From Cercis canadensis (taxonomy: Eukaryota > Streptophyta > Magnoliopsida > Fabales > Fabaceae), in contig QAOA01003368.1 in the NCBI GenBank assembly GCA_003255065.1, positions 1,113,321 through 1,177,320 on the forward strand: 64,000 bases of DNA. Direction: 5' to 3'. Shown here in pieces: positions 41,457 through 53,258 of the stretch; positions within the stretch are counted from its first letter, which is position 1, and the number at the start of each line of letters is the position of its first letter. A program made the translations under genes and the position numbers. Below the pieces are notes generated by a model, which was not told the DNA's origin, did no database searches, and worked only from the letters and a program-made list of their open reading frames with translations.

Positions 41457-44400
41457 ATGGCAAAGCGCGTGTACGAAGTCTGGAAAGGAAGTAATGTAAT
41501 GCCCTTTTTCTTTGCTTCTTCTTCATAAATTTTAACTTTTTAGTTTATATGCCCATCTGGGTATGCTCTAGATTTGTTGGGTATATGAGGGAAGTTTGTG
41601 TCATGATGAATTCAGTGATTTGTTTGATTTTGAGGCTTAAAGCTGGGTTAGAATTTCAAGCTAGTTTTGGTTGCTGAAGATTTTGGAATGAAAGAGAGGA
41701 AATTTAATTTGAATGTATGTTGGTCTTTTAGACTTTTCAAAATGATAAGCTGGGTGTATTGGGCTAGTGGAGTGAGATCAGCATTTTGGGAATCCTACAA
41801 CTTTAAATAAGCAGTTGCCTCGCTATTGTTTATCTGTTGTGTCCGTTTGTGTGCGGTTGGGTGGGTCTTCTGCCAGACTTGCTCAGCAACTAGACGGAGC
41901 CTTGATAGCATTTCACTAGAGGAGTAAGTTGAACATAGAAATTAATGATATCATAGAGCTCGGTACCGTCTCTGATTAAGTAATGATCTTGGCTGCACTT
42001 GTTTTTCTGCTTAGCTATGCAGTCTGCTGCTGGCGTTTTCTTTTATTACTGGGAAAAGATATCATAAGTAATTGCTTGCTTCATCTTAATTAGATTAAAG
42101 TGCTATGCTCAATTTAGTGGGTTGTTTTGTGTTGTAGACAAATAAGTTGTGAAGATTTAGAATTTGCTAGATCTTCTCAATGACATTCGTGCTTAGATAG
42201 ATTTTGGAAGCCAACAAGATAAAGAGGACAGTGAGTTTGAGCTTTCGATCAATTTATTATTTGCATCTTTACATGATTTTTATATAGGTAACTGATTTAC
42301 ACAATAATAGACTTGCTCTTTTTTATATGCTAATCTTTCAATGATCTTTGGTTTTGTTCCTTTGGTATTTTTTTTGCACATAATGTGGATAGTTAGGTGG
42401 TGGATCTCATATAAGGATTGTGAAGTGGTGTTTACCTTCTTCACATTTGTTGTATAAGGATGAGGATCGTTTTGAATATATTTTACGTGCATAATACTGC
42501 TATCTTGGGGGAATTTCTGCAGTCTGTTGGTGAAATTGGCCTTTGGACCACAGATGAACTAATACATTTGAGGACATATTTTGAATGAGAGATATGATGT
42601 AGGTTTGGTTATTGGCTAGATCATTTAGGCTGATTATAAGATGGTATCTATGATGCCCAGGGCTGGCAGTACAATAAACTTTTAAAAGGATGAAATAAAT
42701 TGATATAAGGCTTAGGGTAAATTGATGAGTTAGAGCTTGAGGTACCTTCTCTGTGTACTCTAATTTGCTTTTGGAGATATATTGAAACTTGGATAGACTT
42801 ATAGTCTGGGGTCTGCCTCTCTTGGTTGGGATGGAATTTTAGAGGCCATTCTTCAATAGGCTTCATCTATTTTGAATGTTGACATAATTTTTCTTTAGAA
42901 TTGAGCTTGAACTAACACAAATTGCTGCTTTTTTGTTTGCCTGCCAAAAAGATTGGTGCCCATGAAGTTTCAAATAATTTTGTGATTATTATTTGTTTGA
43001 TTCAACATAAGCATTGTTAGTTGTATAATTTGTCATGTTGGAGCCTTGTTTTTACACTCACCAGCCGATGAGGCAATTACTTGTCTTTTTTGGCAATGTC
43101 TTCTCTTCTTCTTGTCTTTTTGACTAAAAAAACACCTTTAAGGGAAGTACTGACTTTTCAATGTTTAACTACATATGGAAAAAGAAAACCATTTTTTGTA
43201 TAGTTTAATCTTTGTGAAGAATTATTTTGCTAAAACTGAGATTGACAATCTTTCCACTCACTCTGTTTGTTTATGAAAAATTATGTCATGAAGAAATTTT
43301 TTCCTGTGGCAGTTAATTTCAGATAATTGCATACAGACATGAGCACAGTGTGTTGTATATTTTGGTCTTTGTTGTTCACATAAGGTAATATTCTGCACTA
43401 GCTCCTGGTTAGACAGTGATTGTTGTTGATGATAAATGATGGCTGGACATGGTTAGTGGTGTTTGATAATTGATGCAGGATGCTTGGTACTACCACTAGA
43501 ATGTTGTAGGCAATCACTTGTAGGTAATCGACAACTGACAAGAGGTGGTTTGAAAAACACTGGATATTAGTTGTGCCGAATGGTAAATTATTGGTGTGGC
43601 TGGAACTGGTTGATGGGTGAGAAGTATGGAAAACAGCATGTTCTTTTGAGAACATAATCATCTGGATTGATAAAACATGAAGGGGTTGAAAGTTTTCCAT
43701 GATTGGCAAAAGGTCATCTAAGCATATCGAACACATGCCAAACACATTCTAGGAATATTTTGGTTGATGCTTTATGCTTACCTATATCTACATTTAGTTG
43801 GTTATAAAATCTTAAGTAAATATGTCTGCATCTTTTCCTTGTCCTTTTCTTTTCTTTTCTGTTTGATTGTTTGTTTTGTGATGTTTCATGTGGTTTCTGT
43901 TTATTTTACTTATTAGCTATAGAATATGATGTGGAGGCAGAAAAAAAGTGGAGGCATATAGTGTAAACATGCACAAATAAGCTAATAGCATGTTAATATA
44001 ATAGATATGAAGGAGAAAGGACATGTTTTGGATAGCTTGGTCTAATATGCTGGGACTTAATCTTTCAGCTTCTGACTGCTTTGGCAATGGATGCTCAGGG
44101 AACTTAGGTGCCAGTGTCTCATGACTGGTTGCTGCTTTTGGCATTTTCTATTGAAGGGTTCTAGTTGTAGTTAAGTGAGAAGTCTTTGGGGTTGACCATA
44201 TATGATGTTTGCATGTTGAACTTAGACTTGAACTGTTTATGATTAGATCATGAAGTGGCTTGCCAGTCTACCCCTAACTCAATTTGATATCTTCTAGATA
44301 TGGCTTCCCCCATTTCCTTGATATTGTCCAGATCAGATTAGATGATTGAATGGAAGTGAATGGCCTTGATATTGTTAAGGTTGTAAGAATGCACCAGGTA

Positions 44401-47400
44401 TTGCCTTCTTTGCTAAGAGGGTTTATCTGTGGGTGGTCAAATTGGTTACACAAGGGATGAACATGTATTGTAGGCAAGCTGAGTGCTATAATCAGGTGAT
44501 CGTTGAAACCTTTTCCTAGGAGCTTGTTACAGAAATCATTCTCAATATACCAAAAACTTTAGGAATAACTTTTGATATGGCTGAGAAGGGGGCTTTTTAT
44601 CAATAATCCAAAATATACAAATATTGAGTGCTTCATGTATGTGGTTTTTTGAATACAATGTGGTGTATTTAGAGTCTCTGAGAAGTGGTTCTGAATGGGA
44701 TTTGGTTTCTGTTCAGAAACTTTGATTAATGAGGTGAAGTAGATAAGGCTGCATAAATAGTTAAAAATTAAGCTAGTGTGTTGCTTGGGATCATACAACA
44801 AGGATTGGAGTTAAGAAAGTAACTGCTCTTGATTTGATTGCTAGTACTTATGCTATGTTTGAATGAGAAGAGAAAATGGAGAGAAGGGAAAGAGAGAAGA
44901 TAGAAATTTAAGGGAAAATACTTTTTCCAACTTGTATTTGGATTGAGTGAAATTGAGAGGAGAGAAAATGAAAATTATGTAACTTTTTATATTTGATAAA
45001 ATATAAAATTACAAATATATCCTTAATGTTATTTATGTTGAGAACTTTTTGATAGGGTTAAAATGTGAAATTAACATATTTTAATATATTTTGATCTTCT
45101 CTCCCCATTTCCTCTCCAAATGGGAGAGGAAAGAAACATATGGGCCCCATCAGTACTTTTTCCTCAACTTTTCTCTTCCTCCCATTTTCTCTAGTGCATC
45201 CAAAGAGGAGAAAGTTTATTTTCCCACTCATTTTCTCTTACCTCTCTTTTTCCCCTCAACTGAACACAGGGTTAATCTTGTTAGTAAAATGCTGACTCAT
45301 TAATAATGTACCCAAAGAAGCATTTAATGGAACTAAATGTATCCAGACTAGAAGTTGCTTTTCTTAGTCCTGAGCTTCTGAAAGGCTGTTCTTTGCTAAC
45401 CTTGCAGTTGATATTGTGTACCTATACCATACCAAAAAACAAGTGTATGGGGTTCATCTCTTGAACTGATTTAGCTAGATTCTGTGCCTATCTGTTTAGT
45501 GATTTTTGTGTTTTGAAGTCCTTATTCTTTTCTTGGTTCTAGTGAGGTTGATTTTGGCATACTAAATTTATGTGGATGTTTATAGGATAATAAATAATAT
45601 ATTTTTTTTACTATAGCTGCACTATTCATTTTCTTATAAAAAAATTTAACTACATGGCTTGGTGGGGCATAATTATTAATTACATGCGATAGTCTGATTT
45701 GCTCAAGAGAGAAACTCAACAGCTGTTGCATGGTGCCTTCATTTGTGCACTGCATAGCATTAGCTATCTGCACCATTTCACTTGGTGCATGGCAGCATCA
45801 TGTGCACAGCATTTGAGGGCTTTGAAAATAGTGAGAATGGTTTTTTTTTTTTTTTTTTTTTTTTTTTGGTGTTATGCAATGCAATTGACTTTCTGTCTTT
45901 GAACTAGCCACTGGGGAAGTATGACCACACACAGGTGATATTTGGTGGCAGCATAGATCATAGAGTTGTTGGGCTTTGTTTTCTTCTTCCTCTGCTTTGG
46001 TTTTCCTCCTTCAGTTTACTCCCTATTGGCTGGCAGTTTCTGGCCAGGCTTGTGGGTCTCTTGCTGTAGACTTTGTGGCCAGTGTCAGATTATGTACTCT
46101 TATTGCTTCTTCTTCTTCTTCTNTTCTGTCTTTGAACTAGCCACTGGGGAAGTATGACCACACACAGGTGATATTTGGTGGCAGCATAGATCATAGAGTT
46201 GTTGGGCTTTGTTTTCTTCTTCCTCTGCTTTGGTTTTCCTCCCTCAGTTTACTCCCTATTGGCTGGCAGTTTCTGGCCAGGCTTGTGGGTCTCTTGCTGT
46301 AGACTTTGTGGCCAGTGTCAGATTATGTACTCTTATTGCTTCTTCTTCTTCTTCTTCTCATTCCAGACCATATCAGCCATGTATTTTAACCTGTTTAGCT
46401 TTCTGCCGAAGTCCCAACTGCCCACAAAAGTTGTTGATTGAATTCATAATTTTAGATATAAGTATGTTTTCTAATTTTTTGTTGTCTTACTGCTGGCTTG
46501 AACTATGTTTTGTTATTACATATCTTAGTTATTTTATCATTATAATGATATCATTTTGAACCATCATTTTGAACCATATGGAAAATAGTTATGCTTAATA
46601 TAATGTGCCATGAGAATAAACAGAACTAAAATTTGGCTTTACATCAAGTTTCGTGGATTTCTTACTGTGGTTAATAGTGGGTTGTCTGGTGATGATGAAT
46701 TGCTGTTGATGAGTATTGAAAGTTAAATAGAATATAAAGAAAAGGTGTTAGAAACTAGGAACTTTTTGTATGTGCAAATGGACGAGTTGCTGTATGGAAG
46801 GAGTATGACTGGGATAACTAAGTAGTCTGTGTGATATGACTGTGATGTATGCAAACATATGCATTACTCAGGTTCATACTCTAATTGTGGAGATTTTTCA
46901 TTGGATTTGATTACTCTGCTTTTTGGAATAGTTATTTCTCTTTTACCCTTTTCAACAGCCTCTGGTATTTTTTTAACTAATTTTTACTTAGTTGTTGTGT
47001 ACCCTTGTTTTTGTTAGTAATTTATTAGTAGTATGACTTTAATATATCCTTCTTTTTGCTAGTAGTTCTAGCTCACCTTGGATGAATTTAATCCTTCTTC
47101 ATATCATAGTTGGTTCTCTTTCATTTGTTGGGATTAGAATTGCATGTTTTATTGCATGTAGTTTGTCTAGTAGTAGCTTCACTCATTCAGCCAGCTGTGC
47201 TTTTTAGCCGTTAACACTGGTTTTGTATTTTTGGCACTTGTAATTGATATATAAATGGAGTAGGAGAAAAAAATTTATTATATGGATGGTCAATTTAAGC
47301 TTCATGGAGGAGTAAACAAATGCATGCATAACCATCCTGTTGTTACACTGAGAAGATGTGGATGTGACTCCAAATCGTGCACTCTTCTCATTTGACCCTG

Positions 47401-50400
47401 CCTTGATGTATTGCCCAGTTTTTCTCTTTGATTCTGCATTAGAGTTAAGCAAAATAGACCTTTATCAAGGTTTGAGGAATATTTATCTTGAACAACTAGC
47501 AATATTTTTTTAAAACAGTTCAAATGAAGCATGTTTAGGATTTCAGAATGATTTTGAAAATGAATATATGATATTGATTGATATTCTCTGGCTGGTGATA
47601 TTATTTCTGCTTAAAATTTTGGGAATCTTTTCCCCTCTTATTCTTTGTAAGAAGCAATATAGGGGTAGTTGGTATCGAATCAGATTAACTCAACTCAGCT
47701 ATGCATTTGCAATTTGCTATTAAAACTGGTTGGGATTATCAGCACGTGATAAAATAATGCGTGGGAAGGAAAAAAAAGTGTTGGAAGATAAAACTATGGC
47801 CTAGACCATGCTCTTTTAGTTTCATCTTATCCTTTTATTGTAGTCTTTGATTTTTAACTTCATTCTAGTAGTTGTCTGTTGGTTGAAGAGTTGAAAATGA
47901 TATAGTTTATTGTTGTATGACTTGTGTGTCTTAATTATAATTTAATCATGAGACATAGGCAGATCTAGATTGGAGGCTATTTTTGACTTCCTATACCACA
48001 ATTTTGCCTCTATTTTTGGTGATATATGAGGTTAATTTGCAAACTTTAATGAGGGTCATAAGTGGTGCTTGGAGGGTTAGAGTACTTTGTTGATTATATA
48101 TTGATTTACTTGAATTTTTCTTGTTTTCTATTAGATTTTCCCAATTTCTTGTGATTCCTCATTCATGTCTATGTTTAAGCAAATGGCCATATGCCAGCCA
48201 TCTGCAGTATCAGCTTTTCTATCACTGTTATTTCTGGCAGTTGTGCAAAACTACTAATTTAGGTTATATTTTTAACACTTTCCCTTTTCTCATAACTATG
48301 GTTAAGGTTGGGCAAAATCTCACCTGACTGAACTCCTTTGGATTGGGAAATTATCCACCTGTTCTCAACCAGTCAGGTGGTTTGGATGGGCTTGGTCGGG
48401 TTATGCACGGGTTCAATTGGCGTCTTGCTCAAAATTATTTTTTATTTTTATTTTATTTTATTTAAATCAGACTGCTGAGAGCTTACTGTTCAAAGGAGAT
48501 CAAGGTGGTTTCTTTCTTCTCTAACAAATGGTGGTGGGGGCGGAAAGCCCAAAACAGAGGAAAAGAGAATTACAGAGGACACGTTCTAGGGATAGAAAAA
48601 TCTCATTAGCAATATTGGCGAGGGAACACATATGACAAGGGCATTGGCAATGTACCATCATTGCCAGAAGATTGTTTCAGTTGGCTGGGGGATGAGATGG
48701 GGGAGGGAGAGAAGTGGGAAGGCTTAGGGCTCATGTTGACGAGAGAGGGGAAGTTGAGGATGAAAGAAAAATTGTGAAACTGAACTGATTTGAGAGTGAG
48801 TGGGGTCTTTGTGGGTTAAATTGAAACACACGACATTACTCTGTGTGTATGCAATGTTTGGTCGGTTTAATTGGGTTGAAAATTTATAACCTGTTACCCT
48901 ACACCCCATTATGTTAAAACCCCTAACTCCTTACCTGACCAACCATTGGGTTTTAACCCAGATCGACCTAAAATTTTCACTTGGGTTAGTTTGAGTCCAG
49001 TCGGGCCAATCTGGTTTTTAGCCCTCCCCTAAATATGGTGCTACTTCTTGGTTGATGTTGCTTTTATTATGTAATGGGGTTTCAAAGTCCATCTTCTACA
49101 GTTACAACAGTTATATATATTTTTTTTATTTGAATCTGCAAAAGTTTGGAACAATGTATAATTTAATTCTCACCTGTTCTTCATGCTAATTTGTCTTTTA
49201 ATGACATTCTATCATGAAATGAAAGTTGATTATCATATCTCTTAAGAATACATGTTTTCATTAGGTAAATGTTAATACTAGTTTGACCTTAGGGTTGGTT
49301 TGGGAGAAGATTGTGAATTTGGCCTCTCTTTGGTGCTTTGCCCATGGTTTTGTTTAGGGGAGTTTCCCTCTCTGATATTAAGAGGGACTGGATAGCCTTA
49401 TTGCACTAATGTCCTTGTGTTTTATTGCTTCTTTATTTATTTTTGTCTATGAGGATATCTTATCATCTTCTGTTTTTGTGCTACTTNTGTCGACGAGAGG
49501 GGTGAAGTTGAGGATGAAAGAAAAATTGTGAAACTGAACTGATTTGAGAGTGAGTGGGGTCTTTGTGGGTTAAATTGAAACACACGACATTACTCAGTGT
49601 GTGTATGCAATGTTTGGTCGGTTTAATTGGGTTGAAAATTTATAACCTGTTACCCTACGCCCCATTATGTTAAAACCCCTAACTCCTTACCTGACCAACC
49701 ATTGGGTTTTAACCCGGATTGACCTAAAATTTTCACTTGGGTTAGTTTGAGTCCAGTCGGGCCAATCTGGTTTTTAGCCCTCCCCTAACTATGGTGCTAC
49801 TTCTTGGTTGATGTTGCTTTTATTACGTAATGGGGTTTCAAAGTCCATCTTCTACAGTTACAACAGTTATATATTTATTTTTTATTTGAATCTGCAAAAG
49901 TTTGGAACAATGTATAATTTAATTCTCACCTGTTCTTCATGCTAATTCGTCTTTTAATGACATTCTATCATGAAATGAAAGTTGATTATCATATCTCTTA
50001 AGAATACATGTTTTCATTAGGTAAATGTTAATACTAGTTTGACCTTAGGGTTGGTTTGGGAGAAGATTGTGAATTTGGCCTCTCTTTGGTGCTTTGCCCA
50101 TGGTTTTGTTTAGGGGAGTTTCCCTCTCTGATATTAAGAGGGACTGGATAGCCTTATTGCACTAATGTCCTTGTGTTTTATTGCTTCTTTATTTGTTTTT
50201 GTCTATGAGGATATCTTATCATCTTCTGTTTTTGTGCTACTGTCTTCCTTGTCTTGATAAATTTCTTCTTTTAATTTTTGTTTGCACCTTTTGTTTGAAC
50301 TTTTTATTTCTAAATCTATTATTGTCCTCTTGGAATGATTTAGCATTTTGCTAAATTAGTGCATGCTTTTGGCTAATTTCAAAAGTGGTATTCAGTCAAC

Positions 50401-53258
50401 CATGATTATACCGGTTTTGAGATGCCAAAAACATGATCTCTTTACCATTTTGATTTAGTATTTTCTTGTCCTCTCTTTCTTTAATAATTTTCTAGATTAG
50501 TTACTGTCTCATGCCCCCTCTCATCCCTCAATCCCTTTGCCCTTAAGAGGGAGATAATGATACTTCTATTCAGCTTATTATCTTTTATCAACTATTTTTC
50601 TGTAAGTATGAATTCTTGTTTCCCACTAACTCTCTTCCTAATCTTATGCAGAAGTTCATATTTGGAGGGAGGTTGATATTTGGGCCTGATGCTAGGTCGC
50701 TGCTTGTCACCTTGCTACTGATTATTGTTCCGGTTATCGTCTTTTGTGTATTTGTAGTGAGGCATCTTCGACATGAATTTTCTTCATATAATGCAGGATA
50801 TGCTATTTTAGTTGTGGCCATTCTCTTTACTATTCATGTAAGTTATCTTAAGTTTTTCCTTTGTCTAGCAATTTTATCCTTGTTATACTTATATACATGT
50901 AGACATAGCTGGAACCTCTTTTCTTGTACTTATATGCTCCTGAACCGGGATCACATAACCCAGTAAAGGGCATAGATAGAAAGATATCAATTATTTGCCT
51001 ATAAATCTTCAATGATCTATTCAAACAATGATAACAATCTGAACTATTCAAATATAGAAGGTTTGTTCCTTCAATAGATTCTGGTTTACAGTTCAAGTGT
51101 ATTTGTCAATGAAGACCTTTTGGATTGAGTTTTTTCTTTTTAAATATCTTCCTTACTGATCTCCTAGGGTTTGACACAATATAATCCCATAGTTTATGTT
51201 TATAGGTGCTGGTGCTTCTTTTTCTTACTTCATCTCGTGATCCGGGTATTATTCCAAGGAATTCACATCCACCAGAGGAAGAGTTCCGTTATGACTCTTC
51301 AGTTTCAGGTGATGTTGGGGGCCGAAACACGCCAAGCCTTCAGTTTCCTCGAACGAAAGAAGTAATGGTCAATGGCCTTCCCGTAAGGGTGAAGTATTGT
51401 GACACATGTATGCTGTATCGTCCACCTCGTTGCTCGCATTGCTCCATTTGCAACAATTGTGTTGAGCGTTTTGATCACCATTGCCCTTGGGTGGGTCAAT
51501 GCATTGGACTGGTATGATATTTGACATGCATGACATAATTGATTTTATTTTTTTATTTTCTATTACCTTGTTCTAGGTTTGTTGCTTGTTTGCTTTGTTT
51601 CTTATTTTGCTTTCTTTGGTTGGTTTTTTTATGTGCAGAGGAATTACCGTTACTTCTTTCTGTTTGTTTCTTCGTCAACTATTCTATGCATCTACGTGTT
51701 TTCCATCTCAGCTTTGTATATTAAGGTTCTGATGGATCACTATCATGGCACCGTTTGGAAGGCAATGAAAGAATCCCCTGCATCTGTGATACTGATGGCT
51801 TATTGTTTCATCTCTCTGTGGTTTGTTGGTGGACTAACTGGCTTCCATTTGTACCTTATAGGTACAAATCAGGTCTGCTGCTTTCTTTTTATGTTACTTG
51901 TTTTAATATCTTTTCAATAAATAATTGTTCAGTGTACTTTAAGTGTAGCTTATTACCATGTGAATACAAATCACTGGAAGGATTGGTATCCATACCCTTA
52001 CCATGATAAGAAAGAAATTGAAGATCACACATATGTGGTATAATTGATTTCTATCAGCTTCATTGAAAAAAATCTTAATATGCTGATTGCAAAACTTCAT
52101 ATGCACCATTCACCTTATTTACAGGCAAGGCAATAGTTCACAGTAGTTCCATGTATAATCTTTCTTCTATGGCTATGAATATTCAATTCACGGTGGTTGA
52201 GCAAGGACTAAATCATGAAGTAGCCCCAAATTATTAGTTGATTTAAATAGCACATGCATCTCAAATTCCCAGTGGTTTTACAGTAATGTCATGAAAGGTG
52301 GCCAAAAACTAAATGGTCTACTCAAAGATGGAATATGATTGTCTTATAGCTGTTACAAGATATTCCATTAAGTACACTTGAAGTCATTTTCCGTAGTGTC
52401 TTTCAATTGAATGAAAGATTTGACCGGATGAATTCGCAGTTGTGGGCCTTTTTTTCTTGTTTCTTTTTAAAAAAATTATTTATTTATTTATTTTTATTTT
52501 TTGTGGAGAGGATGAAAAACCAGGAATGTGATCATCACCTTACAAGCCAAGGTATAGATCTGCTGAGTGGAGTTTCAAGTTGGACAAAATTTAGTGTTTG
52601 CTAGATGTCTGGCAAGATAAAAATTGCATGGTGGTCTGTGTCCATATAGTTTATAATCACATACTGGTTTGCTTTCTGCAAATTAATTCTCAGCAGTTCT
52701 GCTATATGAATGTCTTCGTCACTTATAATAGTATCCCTTCTTTTGCAGACTACCTATGAAAACTTCCGGTACAGAGCTGACAACAGGATTAATGTTTACA
52801 ATCGTGGTTGTTTAAATAACTTTTTGGAAGTATTTTGCACAAAAGTAAAGCCCTCAAGGAACAATTTCCGAGCTTTTGTTCAAGAGGAGGTACAGAGGTC
52901 ACAGCCTCCAGTCATTGGCCGGGAACCAGAACCAGATGAGTCGAGTGGAGATCGCCGACCTAAGGTTGAAGATGATCTAGATATTGGTGAAGACCTATTG
53001 AAGATCTCACAGCGTCGGAATATTGAAGAAATTGATGAGGATATTAGGGGCAGAGGGAACAATGGACCTCCCCATAATATTTCTGAAGGTGACTCAGTTT
53101 TAGGGTCAGACCATAGGGCACCTACAATTCGAGCTGATGCTCGGCACTCTAGTTGGGGGAGGAGAAGTGGGAGCTGGGAAATTGCATCAGAGGTCCTTGC
53201 TAACTCAAATGTCACCGAAAGCAAAAGCTATGTTGCTTCCAAGGAGGTACGTCAATGA
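41457..53258 (+). CDS. PAT08: DHHC palmitoyltransferase, PAT08-like, 5 exons
   Basis: Integral membrane S-acyltransferase that attaches palmitate to protein cysteines. Exons 41457-41495, 50652-50837, 51206-51511, 51639-51872 and 52749-53258 give 424 residues. The start [13 protein letters not shown] is the conserved N-terminus of this plant clade. Two hydrophobic segments (about residues 28-80) precede the zinc-binding Cys-rich domain ([18 protein letters not shown] through [10 protein letters not shown], catalytic Cys168). Two more membrane segments follow, then TTYENFRYR and [12 protein letters not shown], and an acidic cytosolic tail ending near [11 protein letters not shown]. It matches Arabidopsis At4g24630 as I recall it. 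Intron 1 is about 9.2 kb, inflated by two false duplications and several transposons. The reading frame is intact. Confidence 0.93.
42288..42475 (+). repeat. Dispersed repeat in PAT intron 1, inverted at window end
   Basis: From CTGATTTACACAATAATAG to TTGTATAAGGATGA this stretch is about 95% identical to the reverse complement of 63822-64000. Similarity stops at the GGATGA side here and runs off the window edge in the other copy. It is probably part of an unidentified transposable element. Confidence 0.8.
42476..44847. other. PAT intron 1, unassigned part
   Basis: T-rich intronic DNA with long antisense open stretches (for example 43398-43745) but no recognisable protein domain. Some of it may belong to the repeat at 42288. 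Confidence 0.45.
44851..45271. mobile_element. Tourist-like (PIF/Harbinger) MITE, 421 bp
   Basis: The ends are TGCTATGTTTGAATGAGAAG and, reverse-complemented from the right, CCCTGTGTTCAGTTGAGGGG, an imperfect inverted repeat. TTA flanks both sides (44848-44850 and 45272-45274). The arms are GA-rich on the left and CT-rich on the right (GAGAGAAGATAG, CTTCTCTCCCC), so the element folds. TTA target duplications and a TGTGTTTG-type end are typical of Tourist MITEs. It lies within PAT intron 1. Confidence 0.65.
45891..46355. repeat. 232-bp direct duplication flanking a single N
   Basis: Positions 45891-46122 and 46124-46355 are virtually identical (one visible C/T change near CTCC[T/C]TCAG) and separated by the N at 46123. 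This is the unmerged contig-overlap pattern inside PAT intron 1. The open frame repeated in both copies is intronic and not a gene. Confidence 0.85.
46356..48302. other. PAT intron 1, middle part
   Basis: T-rich intron sequence. No gene, RNA or clear repeat was seen between the duplication at 46355 and the hAT element at 48303. Confidence 0.5.
48303..49031. mobile_element. Non-autonomous hAT transposon (family D), 729 bp
   Basis: The ends are TAAGGTTGGGCAAAATC and, reverse-complemented from the right, TAGGGGAGGGCTAAAAACC. Subterminal GGGTT/AACCC words are frequent. The left flank is ACTATGGT (48295-48302). The right flank is AATATGGT at 49032-49039 here, and exactly ACTATGGT at 49788-49795 in the duplicated contig copy. 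That gives a perfect 8-bp hAT target duplication in one of the two versions. It sits in PAT intron 1. Confidence 0.78.
48735..50240. repeat. About 750-bp direct duplication flanking a single N
   Basis: Positions 48735-49486 and 49488-50240 are near-identical apart from scattered substitutions and a TG-repeat length change, separated by the N at 49487. The second copy begins inside the hAT element. The differences suggest two haplotypes rather than simple sequencing overlap. Confidence 0.85.
50241..50651. other. PAT intron 1, 3' end
   Basis: Pyrimidine-rich sequence leading to the acceptor CTTATGCAG at 50651. No other feature. Confidence 0.6.
51873..52748. other. PAT intron 4
   Basis: An 876-bp intron between ACAAATCAG|GTCTGC and TTTTGCAG|ACTACC. 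The short frames in it have no conserved PAT sequence; the protein reads continuously across it ([13 protein letters not shown]). Confidence 0.7.

Noticed and set aside
43398-43745. 115-codon minus-strand frame in PAT intron 1
   Set aside because: No domain and low-complexity residues; lies in intronic DNA.
45966-46559. Repeated frame [15 protein letters not shown] in two copies
   Set aside because: The two copies are the false duplication around the N at 46123 and lie within PAT intron 1.
51940-52040. Possible extra exon in PAT intron 4 ([15 protein letters not shown])
   Set aside because: The PAT protein reads continuously from GTNQ to TTYENFRYR, and no conserved PAT sequence corresponds to this stretch.
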